Made by a program: the position numbers and the translations under genes
The notes under the pieces: model-generated
Told to the model about the DNA's origin: nothing
Seen by the model: the letters and a program-made list of their open reading frames with translations, nothing else
The model's database searches: none
Assembly (NCBI RefSeq): GCF_006569185.2
Contig: NZ_VIGC02000012.1
Coordinates: forward strand, 1 to 64,000
Source: Litorilinea aerophila
GTDB taxonomy: Bacteria > Chloroflexota > Anaerolineae > Caldilineales > Caldilineaceae
Direction: 5' to 3'
DNA length: 64,000 nt
Shown: one piece after another, positions 44,066 to 51,917 of the stretch
How the letters are laid out: each line of letters opens with the position of its first letter
Position numbering within the stretch: the stretch's first letter is position 1

Positions 44066-46486
44066 CTAACGGTGTACCAGGGGCAGGAAAAGTCGCTCGT
44101 CCTGGAGTGGCCCCTGCCCCGGTGCCACCTGGAAATCCGAAGCCAGGACGTTGAGGCCCGTCTCCTCATCCCACACCGCTTCATTGGCGAATCGGATCGA
44201 GTAGGCAGGGTTCTGGCGCAGAGACTCATAAGGATCGGGTAGCCACAGGGCAAGCCGATAGGTGCCAGGCACCACATGGGCGGGGATGGCGACGGAGACA
44301 GAGAAGAGATGCTCCGCGCCGGGCGTCCATCGCCTGGGGTCCACATCCGGCAGGGGCAATTCATACCACCGCCCCCCTCCCATCAGTACCACGAAGACAG
44401 GCCGGGGGTTGTAGGGGGGAGCAAAACCCACGTTGGTCAGCGCCACCTCCAGGGACAGGGCGCTGCCTGGCACAACCGATGGGGCAAAGCGGGCCCTGTT
44501 CAGGACCAGGCGATAGCCCAGACGGCGGCGGATGGTCTCCATGCAGCCGCCATCTCTCCAGCCGTCCAACACTTCCTGCCGATAGCCGTTGTTGATGAAC
44601 GACCAGTGGAGCATTTCCAACTCGGCCAGGGCGTTGGGGCAGTCGGTCCGGGGTGGGTTATACTGACAGGTTTCGCCGCCGATGGGGGTATAGAGCCCTT
44701 CCTGCGCGACGAACTCTTTCCAACAGGCGATCTCATCCTGGCCGTCACAATAGGTAGAATGGTGTTTTGGCTCCTGCCCCGTGGTGGATCGATAGGTGGT
44801 ATCGTCGTCATCCCGCAGGAAACAGTCGTTGTGGTGGCCCACCCGGCTGGCGTCGGTACCGGAGAAGGCCTCGGCACTGGTCAGCGGTCCTCCGTAGAAC
44901 AGCTCTTTGTAGCGGGGATACCGCAGCTGGAGGGGACGATCTGCCGGCAAGGCGGCCAGAAGCGCATCGACAATGGCCCGCCGGTATTCCAGCGGATGCA
45001 GGTACCTGGAGCTATGCCACTCTCCCCAATGGCCCACAAACCCGGCCTGGAGCGCGGCGATGACGTCGGCATTCTCCGCCAGAATGGGCGCCAGCTGCTC
45101 GATATGGCGCAGGGCCAGGTCGATGGGGACGTCCGGGTTTGCCTGCGCCGGATCGTCGGTCCAGCCGGGGCCCCAGTTGTAGATAAAGCGAATCACCAGT
45201 TTGAGCCCCTTTTGCCGCGCGTCTTGGAAGGCCCCCCGGATGACCGAGAGCCCCTCGGCATCCAGCTCCCGATCCCGATAGTTGTCCAGCCGAAAATAGA
45301 TCCAGACCAGGGAGTCGGCCGGGTCATCTCGCCTGATGCCGGAGAACTGCTCCGTTCCCTGGTCGGGCCAGATACTCTTCTGGCGCATGAAGCCCCGCTC
45401 TGGGTTGGGAAAGTCCTCATCAGATGGGACGAACATCACCTCCCGGGGTGCAGAGGGGGTGGGGGGAGGCACAGTGGGCGCAGCGGTGGGTTCAGGGGAT
45501 GGGCTGGGCGTTTCCACCGGGGCGGGGGTGGCAGTGGGGGCCGTGGGCGTTACGGTAGGAGCGGATCCATTGCCAACGCAATTGGCGCTACCTGCGTCGG
45601 TAAAGGTAGGGGCGTCCTGGGAGACCGTGGCCGGGATGAACTCCCAGTCATAGCGGTCCGGGTGCAGGGTCAGCTTCAGCACGCCCCAGGCCGTGTCGTT
45701 GCGCACCTCGCTGTTGGGCTGAATCTCGGAGAACGAGTAGAGGCTTGCGCCGCCCGTCCCCACCACAAACTGGCGGATGCCCCGGGCCGGATCGGCCTGG
45801 CCTTCCGGGTCCTGGGGAGCAAAACGTTCGTAGGTATGGTCGTGGCCGCTCAACACCACGTCCGCCCCATACTCGTAAAGGACCTCCCAGAAGGCACGCA
45901 CGCTCCTGTTGTTGCCATGGCGGCCTGAGCTGAAGCGGGGTTTGTGCCAGTAGGCCAGGGTACAGGTCCTGGGGTTGGCAGCCAGATCGGCGCGCAGCCA
46001 CTGCACCTGGGGAGAATCGGCGCCACGGTCGATTTCGCTGTTGAGGACGATGATGTGCCAGTCGCCCAGGTCGTAGGAGTAGTAGCCCTTGCAGTCGCTG
46101 GTGCAGCCGGCATCCAGCGGCGAGGCCGCCTCGCCGAAGTAGGTGTAATAGCCCGCCGCGCCGGGCACGTGGTAATCATGGTTGCCCGGCGCGGGGCGGG
46201 TGCGCCCTTTGTGGCGGCCCCAGCCAGGCCCGTAACACTCCTGAAATTGGGTCAACGTCCCATCAGGATAGGCGTTGTCGCCCAGGGTAAAGACAGTGCC
46301 GGCAATCCCATCCAGCAATTGGGCAGTTGCCTCATCCTGGCTCCGGCTGCAGTGGGCAATGTCCCCGGCCCCCACCAGGACCGGAGCCTCGGCCTGGGTG
46401 TGGCCGGTACCCGGCCACAGAAGAAAAGCCGCCAAGACCAGGCCCATGAAGAGGCTGCCGGCCCACCAGTCACCAAGCTTGAGCAT
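44066..46486 (-). CDS. Secreted fusion: metallophosphoesterase + DUF4874/DUF4832-like
   Basis: The 806-residue exported protein has a signal anchor (AGSLFMGLVLAAFLLWPGTG). Residues about 35-290 are a calcineurin-like phosphoesterase: VGAGDIAHC, FTLGDNAYPDGT, PAPGNHDYH, AYWHKPRFSSG and LSGHDHTYERF hold the metal ligands. A Thr/Pro-rich linker (about 310-350) follows. Residues about 355-665 resemble DUF4874 (MFVPSDEDFPNPERGFMRQK, FIYNWGPGWTDD, GFVGHWGEWHSS, a TIM-barrel-like glycosidase fold), and about 670-790 DUF4832 (a beta-sandwich). It ends RLFLPLVHR. The ATG at 46486 follows GGAGGAG by 7 bases. The combination of phosphoesterase and glycan-type domains is unusual. Confidence 0.85.
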   Translation of the reverse strand: MLKLGDWWAGSLFMGLVLAAFLLWPGTGHTQAEAPVLVGAGDIAHCSRSQDEATAQLLDGIAGTVFTLGDNAYPDGTLTQFQECYGPGWGRHKGRTRPAPGNHDYHVPGAAGYYTYFGEAASPLDAGCTSDCKGYYSYDLGDWHIIVLNSEIDRGADSPQVQWLRADLAANPRTCTLAYWHKPRFSSGRHGNNRSVRAFWEVLYEYGADVVLSGHDHTYERFAPQDPEGQADPARGIRQFVVGTGGASLYSFSEIQPNSEVRNDTAWGVLKLTLHPDRYDWEFIPATVSQDAPTFTDAGSANCVGNGSAPTVTPTAPTATPAPVETPSPSPEPTAAPTVPPPTPSAPREVMFVPSDEDFPNPERGFMRQKSIWPDQGTEQFSGIRRDDPADSLVWIYFRLDNYRDRELDAEGLSVIRGAFQDARQKGLKLVIRFIYNWGPGWTDDPAQANPDVPIDLALRHIEQLAPILAENADVIAALQAGFVGHWGEWHSSRYLHPLEYRRAIVDALLAALPADRPLQLRYPRYKELFYGGPLTSAEAFSGTDASRVGHHNDCFLRDDDDTTYRSTTGQEPKHHSTYCDGQDEIACWKEFVAQEGLYTPIGGETCQYNPPRTDCPNALAELEMLHWSFINNGYRQEVLDGWRDGGCMETIRRRLGYRLVLNRARFAPSVVPGSALSLEVALTNVGFAPPYNPRPVFVVLMGGGRWYELPLPDVDPRRWTPGAEHLFSVSVAIPAHVVPGTYRLALWLPDPYESLRQNPAYSIRFANEAVWDEETGLNVLASDFQVAPGQGPLQDERLFLPLVHR

Positions 46487-46658
46487 GTTCAATCTCCTCC
46501 ATATCGCCGGGGCCCGTAGCCCGTCACGCTAGAGACACATTGTACCTCCCCGGGCCCTTTCCACACAGGGTGACCAATCTACCACTGTCGGGCGTGCAGG
46601 CACTGATTCATCTTCTCTTCCCAGTCTGCCTGGGGACAGGCCAATTCAAACATTTGTT

Positions 46659-46686
46659 TTGCGTCCCGATCGCTTTGGTGTAGAAT
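46659..46686 (+). promoter_or_regulatory. Promoter of the zinc-ribbon/M23-like gene set
   Basis: TTGCGT (46659-46664), a 16-base spacer and TAGAAT (46681-46686) lie 25 bases upstream of the ATG at 46712, giving a short leader. It lies in the divergent gap from the minus-strand fusion gene. The -35 is weak. Confidence 0.45.
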
Positions 46687-46711
46687 ACACGTCAGGTGAA
46701 CGGCAGGGCAC

Positions 46712-47725
46712 ATGGCAGACACAAAGCAGGGCTTCCAACTTTTTAATCTGGAGACCATGTCCGGCGTGTTTCCAGGCACGCGGACCCGGGTTTTCCAGCG
46801 GGTACGCCTGTATCGTCGGGCCGGGTCGCCCCGAGAGCTGCGCTGGTTCCAGCTTTTGTGGTATGAGGCGCCGGCCGCCTGCCTGGTCGCCGAGTATCAA
46901 CCGGGCGCGCCGGGTGAACCCCGCCCCCTGCTGCGGCTGGCCGGGCCGCCCGGTGAAGAGTTGCTGCCCCGGCTGGAGGCCGCCCTGGCGGCGGCGGGTT
47001 GGGCATTGCACAGCTGCGGGAGCTGCGTCCACTGGCGCAGCCGCGGTCAGACCGTGGCCGATGGCCTGCCCCTGGGGCACTGTGGATGGCGGGACGAGCG
47101 GCTGGCAGAGGAGCCGATCCCGGCTCTGCTCACGGCCCAGTCCGGCCTTGCGCTGGGCTGTCAGCACTGGCAGGCCCGGGATGCAACATCGTCGGTGCCC
47201 CTGGCCGAAGAGAACGAACCCCTGCCGCCCTTGCCCAAAGCGGCCGAACTGGCGAAAGAACAGGAACGCTTCTGGCCCCGGCTGCGTGCCTGGCTGACGG
47301 GTGCACGGAAACAGCCGGCTGGAACGCCGGCCTGGCAGGTACGTCTGGTGGAGCGCAGCGGCGTGGGCGCCGGCACAGAGCCCTGCTTCGCCTGTCAAGG
47401 CCGGATTGCGAATCTGGGCGCCCTGACCGTGGGAACGGCAGAAGGGGACAAACAGACTTTCAGCGTCTGGCGCTGCCGGCTCTGCCACACCCTGTACCTG
47501 AACGATTGGATCGACCGGTGGGAACGGCTGGAGAGCCTGGAAACGGCAGAAACCTACTACCGTATCGCGCCGGCCGAAGCGCTCCAACTCCTCCGGCTCA
47601 TTGACAGCGTGAGCGGTGGCGAACATCCTGCCCGCCGGGAAGAGCGAGACGACTACCGGCGCCAGATCCTGGCCTTTCTGAGCAGGCTGGAGCCCTTGAC
47701 CCACCAGGTGAAACAAGGACGGTGA
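46712..47725 (+). CDS. Unknown protein with two Cys pairs (zinc-ribbon-like)
   Basis: The family is not recognised. The 337-residue soluble protein has no signal. Cys motifs are CGSCVHW (about 102-108) and later CFACQG (about 224-229) with [12 protein letters not shown] (about 254-265). The last two pairs, CxxC...CxxC separated by about 27 residues, look like a zinc ribbon. The N-terminal half is a beta/alpha mix rich in Arg, Leu and Trp. Its stop overlaps the next start (GTGA), coupling it with an M23-like gene and a further unknown. Function is not predicted. Confidence 0.82.
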   Translation: MADTKQGFQLFNLETMSGVFPGTRTRVFQRVRLYRRAGSPRELRWFQLLWYEAPAACLVAEYQPGAPGEPRPLLRLAGPPGEELLPRLEAALAAAGWALHSCGSCVHWRSRGQTVADGLPLGHCGWRDERLAEEPIPALLTAQSGLALGCQHWQARDATSSVPLAEENEPLPPLPKAAELAKEQERFWPRLRAWLTGARKQPAGTPAWQVRLVERSGVGAGTEPCFACQGRIANLGALTVGTAEGDKQTFSVWRCRLCHTLYLNDWIDRWERLESLETAETYYRIAPAEALQLLRLIDSVSGGEHPARREERDDYRRQILAFLSRLEPLTHQVKQGR

Positions 47726-48801
47726 CGTTGGATTCCACCACCACGTGCGATACCACCCGCATCGACACAGATCAGACTTACCTCAAGATTGAGAGCCGAC
47801 CGGCCCGGCTGAACGCCGCGCGCTACACGAGGCTCCCCTTCCCCAACATCGGCCCCGTCCAGGAAGTGGCCTTCGACGTGGGCGTGACAGCCGTCAACGG
47901 CCCGGTCACCCTCAACGGACTGGTCTTCAAAGGCTATCATGAACACCAGTTGCTCTTCGAGCAGCGCTGGCCCGCCCGCATCATCCAGGCCCGCACGGGC
48001 GAGCAGGACCTGCGCATCCCTGTGGACACCGGGCTGGCCGTCCGGGGGCTCCACTTTTTGATCCACGGCTACGAACCGCTCACCACCATCGAGGTGACCG
48101 CGGTGGGCAAGAGCGAGCAGGAAGACGGCCTGGTGACCCAGTCGGTCCTCCAGATCCCCGTGGTCTTCCCGGCCCAGCAGACCGACCTGCACTTTCCCCT
48201 GGAAGGGACCTGGTGGGCCATCCAGGCGGCGGACTGGAGCGACCAGCACAAGCTGGAGGTCTTCAGCCAGACCTATGCCATCGATTTTGTGAAGTTGGGG
48301 CCGGACAACCAGTTCTTTCGAGGTTCAGGCCTGGCGCTGGAAGACCACTACAGTTGGGATCAACCCGTTTACGCCACCGCCGGCGGCAAGGTGGCCTACA
48401 TCTGTTACGACATGCCCGACCTGGCGCCGGGCACCCGGCCGGATCCCCGCATGTTCCGGGACGATCCCCGTCGCCTGCTGGGCAACGCGGTGGTCATCAG
48501 CCACGGCAACGGGGAGTTCAGCTTCTTCGGCCATCTGCAACAGGCCAGCATCGAGGTGAACGTGGGGCAGGTCATCCGCCGGGGCACCCGCATCGGCCGG
48601 GTGGGCAACAGCGGCAATTCACCAGGTCCCCACCTGCACTTTCACCTGATGGAAGGCCCCAACGCCTTCATCGACCAGGGGCTGCCGGTTAAATTCAGCC
48701 ACTTCTGGGCGGGGGGACAATTCTTCCAGGAGCTGATGACCATTCCCACCCGGATGATCGTCACCGGGCCGGCCCGGCAGGAAACCGGGGACGAGGCTTG
48801 A
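47722..48801 (+). CDS. M23-like (LytM-type) protein, possibly catalytically altered
   Basis: This 359-residue protein has no clear signal peptide. A beta-rich N-terminal domain (about 20-155) precedes an M23 domain (about 185-335). The C-terminal half has the core motif [39 protein letters not shown] (HxH metal ligand) and a YISH-type pocket. The first metal ligand, usually His in HxxxD, is replaced: the segment is [11 protein letters not shown], keeping the Asp but not an adjacent His. It may therefore be a binding protein or an altered peptidase (inference). It starts GTG, overlapping the previous stop. Cell-wall association is likely only if it is exported by other means. Confidence 0.83.
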   Translation: MTLDSTTTCDTTRIDTDQTYLKIESRPARLNAARYTRLPFPNIGPVQEVAFDVGVTAVNGPVTLNGLVFKGYHEHQLLFEQRWPARIIQARTGEQDLRIPVDTGLAVRGLHFLIHGYEPLTTIEVTAVGKSEQEDGLVTQSVLQIPVVFPAQQTDLHFPLEGTWWAIQAADWSDQHKLEVFSQTYAIDFVKLGPDNQFFRGSGLALEDHYSWDQPVYATAGGKVAYICYDMPDLAPGTRPDPRMFRDDPRRLLGNAVVISHGNGEFSFFGHLQQASIEVNVGQVIRRGTRIGRVGNSGNSPGPHLHFHLMEGPNAFIDQGLPVKFSHFWAGGQFFQELMTIPTRMIVTGPARQETGDEA

Positions 48802-48807
48802 GTCGCC

Positions 48808-49275
48808 ATGGCCGCGCGCAGGTCGACCCCAGAGCAGGACGTCGAATTCTACACCGAGGTCGACGATGAGCTCTACCAGGAGCTGGCGGAGCTAACCGGC
48901 CAGCGGGTGGTCCACATCTCGGTCTGGGAAGAGTCGGTACTGGACGCCATCCAACCGACCGATCTGGAGCTGGATGCAGATTCAGCTGGCCAGGCCCATT
49001 TTGACCTGGACCTGTACCTGGCCGACGGTGTGTACTTTGAGCTCTACGGCACCCTCTGTTACCCCAGCCTGGAGGAAGAACCCCAGACGGGGCTGGAGGC
49101 GGTCTCAACCTGGCTGGCACGTCTGGTCCACGGCGGGCTGTGGCTGGAGGAGGTGGCCGTGGATGAGGAAAACGCCCTGGTATTGGTGCTGGCCCGCCAA
49201 CACCGGCCGGTTTGTTACCTGGTGGTGGGGGCCTGGCTGCTGGCCGAATGGGAAGAGCTGCCCGCTGAGGCATGA
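48808..49275 (+). CDS. Hypothetical protein coupled to the M23-like gene
   Basis: The family is not recognised. The 155-residue acidic soluble protein has a pattern rich in Glu, Asp and Leu: EFYTEVDDELYQELAELTGQ, QAHFDLDLYLADGVYFELYG, LEEVAVDEENALVLVLARQH. It looks like a small alpha/beta domain. The ATG lies 6 bases past the stop of the M23-like gene, so it shares that transcript and probably its function. No ribosome site is clearly visible. After it, 49276-49370 contains only a short AAAAAA tract. Confidence 0.78.
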   Translation: MAARRSTPEQDVEFYTEVDDELYQELAELTGQRVVHISVWEESVLDAIQPTDLELDADSAGQAHFDLDLYLADGVYFELYGTLCYPSLEEEPQTGLEAVSTWLARLVHGGLWLEEVAVDEENALVLVLARQHRPVCYLVVGAWLLAEWEELPAEA

Positions 49276-49370
49276 GACTTTAAAAAAAGGGATGGCGCCG
49301 CAGAGGTCGCAGCGTTCACCCTCTTTGCCGATTCGATTATCATCCCATCATCCACAGGAGAAGATACGCC

Positions 49371-49865
49371 ATGATTCCCTTAACCGCAGTGAGCGTCTCC
49401 AACCGTGAGACCAACCCCTGGCTGGCTTCCGTGTATGCAGGCGTGCTGACGGCCATCGCGGCCTTTGCCACGGTATTACTCTTCCGGGCCGAGATCCCGG
49501 TGCTCTACATCCTGGCCTTTCTGTTGATCGGCGCCGGGCCGGTGCTGGGCTATCAGATTGCCACGGGGCAGTTGGGCAGCAACTGGAAGCCCCTCATTGG
49601 CGGCATCCTGGGCTTCATCCTGCTGATTCTGGGCTTCATCCTGTGGCCTATCCTGGTGGGCGCCCTGAGCAAGGAGCACTCCATCGGCAAGCTCTTCCTG
49701 GGCAGCCTGATCGGGATCATCCTGGGCATCGTGGTGTTCCTGATCGTGGCTTCGGCCATGGGCCAGGACCCGGCCTGGCTGGGCTACGGCTTCACCTTGT
49801 TGTGGGCCGTTTGGGGCGGAAGCTGCGGCGCTATCATGACCGCCTGGCGACAGCCGATGTCCTGA
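49371..49865 (+). CDS. Small multi-span membrane protein of unknown function
   Basis: This 164-residue hydrophobic protein has about five membrane spans: WLASVYAGVLTAIAAFATVL, IPVLYILAFLLIGAGPVLGY, LIGGILGFILLILGFILWPI, LFLGSLIGIILGIVVFLIVA and LGYGFTLLWAVWGGSCGAIM. The loops are short and no transport motif was found. AGGAG precedes the ATG, and a strong terminator (49908-49935) follows, so it is an independent unit or the end of the preceding gene set. Function unknown. Confidence 0.86.
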   Translation: MIPLTAVSVSNRETNPWLASVYAGVLTAIAAFATVLLFRAEIPVLYILAFLLIGAGPVLGYQIATGQLGSNWKPLIGGILGFILLILGFILWPILVGALSKEHSIGKLFLGSLIGIILGIVVFLIVASAMGQDPAWLGYGFTLLWAVWGGSCGAIMTAWRQPMS

Positions 49866-49907
49866 CCAGTCCCCTGAACCGAGATCGCCTGAAAATCGGG
49901 ACAGTAG

Positions 49908-49935
49908 CAGCGGGCGGTTGCCCGCTGTTTTTTTT
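49908..49935 (+). terminator. Intrinsic terminator after the membrane protein
   Basis: CAGCGGGC (49908-49915), loop GGTT, GCCCGCTG (49920-49927), then eight T's (49928-49935): a textbook rho-independent terminator 43 bases after the stop codon. Confidence 0.95.
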
Positions 49936-50010
49936 GGCTGCCCCCCTTGTACAATTCGCCCAAATTGCATGCCCGGCCCCAATTTTATACAATGTGCCCG
50001 AAATGTCCGT

Positions 50011-50040
50011 TTGCTGAATCCCTGCTGCTCCTCCTATAAT
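50011..50040 (+). promoter_or_regulatory. Promoter of the PucR-type regulator gene
   Basis: TTGCTG (50011-50016), an 18-base spacer and a perfect -10 TATAAT (50035-50040). A second candidate lies just upstream: TTGCAT (49965-49970), a 17-base spacer and TACAAT (49988-49993). Either gives a leader of about 200 bases or more before the gene at 50244, with a possible short ORF beginning at 50104. Confidence 0.6.
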
Positions 50041-50243
50041 TCAGAGGATGCCAGCAGATTTAACGTGAACAGCCAGGGCACCCTTCTGGCGAGGGAGGGA
50101 ACAATGCGGGCATCGCCTGTATCCCAAGGCCAACAGGCGCTTTCCTGGGTGGTTCCAAGGAGGAGGGGCAGGCAACGGCAGAAGAACCTGAGCCCAGGTA
50201 CCAGCCTGGACCACGAACCGCCACACGCGACACGTTGTGCAAT

Positions 50244-51902
50244 ATGTACAAGAACACAGCAACGATTGAAGATATCTATCGCCTGGCTTTACCGCCTGGA
50301 ACCGAGCTCTTGACGGGCGGGGAATACCTGAACCGCACCGTCAGCTGGGCCTGTAGCCTGCGTCCCAGTCCGCCGGCTTTCCCCAAGCTGGACGGGAACG
50401 AGCTTGCCCTCATCGACATGGAGGATCTGCGGCGGCTGGACCCCAACATGCGGCTGGACCGGGTGGTGCGCAGCCTGCAGGATGCCCGCATCGCGGCCGT
50501 GGCCGTCCAGGGTGAGTTCCACCGGGCCGCCGTGGACGTGGCCCGGGCCGCCCGCATTCCTCTCTTCCGCCTGCCGGATGATGTGCCCCTCATCCAGGTG
50601 GAACGGGCCGTCATTCGCCTGATCGTGGACCGGGCGGGCTACATCGCGCAGCGCTCGGCGGAGCTCCAGCGGGAACTCAACCAGATCGCCCTGGACGGGG
50701 GCGGCATGGAGGAGATCGCCCGGCACATTCACCAGTTTCTCCAGCAGCCCATCGTGGTCCTCCGGGAGGATGGCGAGGTGGCAGCCATGGCCGGCCTGGA
50801 ATCCCTGCCAGAGGGCGAACGCCACGCCGTCACCGGTGCCCTGCCTAACATGATGGCCCTGCGCAGTTGGGCTGTCACCCAGCCCACCCACACCCTGTCC
50901 CAGGCAGTGGGCGTGTTGCCCATGCTGGTGCCGGCGGGCGGCAATGGCGGCGAGACAGGGGGCTTCCGGGAAGCAGTGGTGGCGCCCATTTTGGCCAACG
51001 AGTCTGTGCGGGGTTTCTGCCTGGTCCTGCGGGGAGAGAACCACAGCCTGGACGTCACCGCGGTGGAGGAGATTGCCGTCCTGCAGGGCGCCGCGGCAGC
51101 AGCCCTGGAATGGGCCAAGCAGAATGCCATCGGCATCGCCGAGGAGCGAATGCGGGCGGCTTTCCTGGACGAGCTGCTGGCCGCTGAAATTGCCGACGAG
51201 CAGGCGTGGATCCAGCGGGGCGCGTCGCTCAAATTTGACCTCACCCGGCCCCACGTGGCCTGGATGGTGGAGGCCCACAACGTGCCCGACTGGCCCACGC
51301 CCCTGCTCCGTTTCGTGGAGAAACAGGGTATCACCGCGCCCTACAGCCGGCGGGAAGAAGGCATCCTGCTCTTCTGGCCCATCGACAATCCCAAGAGCGG
51401 CCGGGAGTTGAAGGCTGTGGCCAATGAGTTTGTGAACCAGATCCAGGCCCGCTATCCCAAGGCCAGGCTGGTGATCGGGATCGGGCGCCCCGCTGTGGGA
51501 CCCGCCCGGTGGCTCCAGAGCCAACAACAGGCCCGGGAAAGCTGGCGCCTGGGGAAGGAATGGAAGGGAGCGCCCGTTACCTACTTTGGGGACCTGGGGC
51601 TCTACCAGCTCCTGACCGCCCTGGGCAACAACCCGGAAGCGGCCCGCTTTTTCCGCAAAACCCTGGGCCGCCTCATCCTCCACGACGACAACCGCAATGC
51701 CGAGCTGGTGGACACCCTGGAGGCCTTCTTTGAGTGCCACGGCAACCTCAGCCAGACGGCCAACCGGCTGCACATCCACCGCAACACCCTGACCTACCGG
51801 CTGGAGCGGATCGCCAACATCACCCAGCTCGACCTGAACGACCCCGACGCCCGCTTTTCGCTCCAGCTGGCCCTCAAGCTGCGACCCCTCATGAAAGGGT
51901 GA
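50244..51902 (+). CDS. PucR-family transcriptional regulator
   Basis: This 552-residue regulator has an N-terminal PucR domain ([20 protein letters not shown] ... [12 protein letters not shown], about 1-120), a GAF/CdaR-like sensing middle (about 150-400), and a C-terminal PucR helix-turn-helix ([20 protein letters not shown] then [12 protein letters not shown], about 490-545). Members control purine catabolism or related pathways; the effector is unknown. The ATG at 50244 has no clear ribosome site; a TTG three codons upstream (50235) is possible. The 8-oxoguanine deaminase at 61283 fits a purine link, but nothing proves it. Convergent with the ATPase gene at 51918. Confidence 0.9.
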   Translation: MYKNTATIEDIYRLALPPGTELLTGGEYLNRTVSWACSLRPSPPAFPKLDGNELALIDMEDLRRLDPNMRLDRVVRSLQDARIAAVAVQGEFHRAAVDVARAARIPLFRLPDDVPLIQVERAVIRLIVDRAGYIAQRSAELQRELNQIALDGGGMEEIARHIHQFLQQPIVVLREDGEVAAMAGLESLPEGERHAVTGALPNMMALRSWAVTQPTHTLSQAVGVLPMLVPAGGNGGETGGFREAVVAPILANESVRGFCLVLRGENHSLDVTAVEEIAVLQGAAAAALEWAKQNAIGIAEERMRAAFLDELLAAEIADEQAWIQRGASLKFDLTRPHVAWMVEAHNVPDWPTPLLRFVEKQGITAPYSRREEGILLFWPIDNPKSGRELKAVANEFVNQIQARYPKARLVIGIGRPAVGPARWLQSQQQARESWRLGKEWKGAPVTYFGDLGLYQLLTALGNNPEAARFFRKTLGRLILHDDNRNAELVDTLEAFFECHGNLSQTANRLHIHRNTLTYRLERIANITQLDLNDPDARFSLQLALKLRPLMKG

Positions 51903-51917
51903 TTGGGGATTGGGTAA

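Noticed and set aside
50104-50313. A 69-codon leader ORF as a separate gene
   Set aside because: It overlaps the regulator and has no recognised product; kept only as a finding on regulation.
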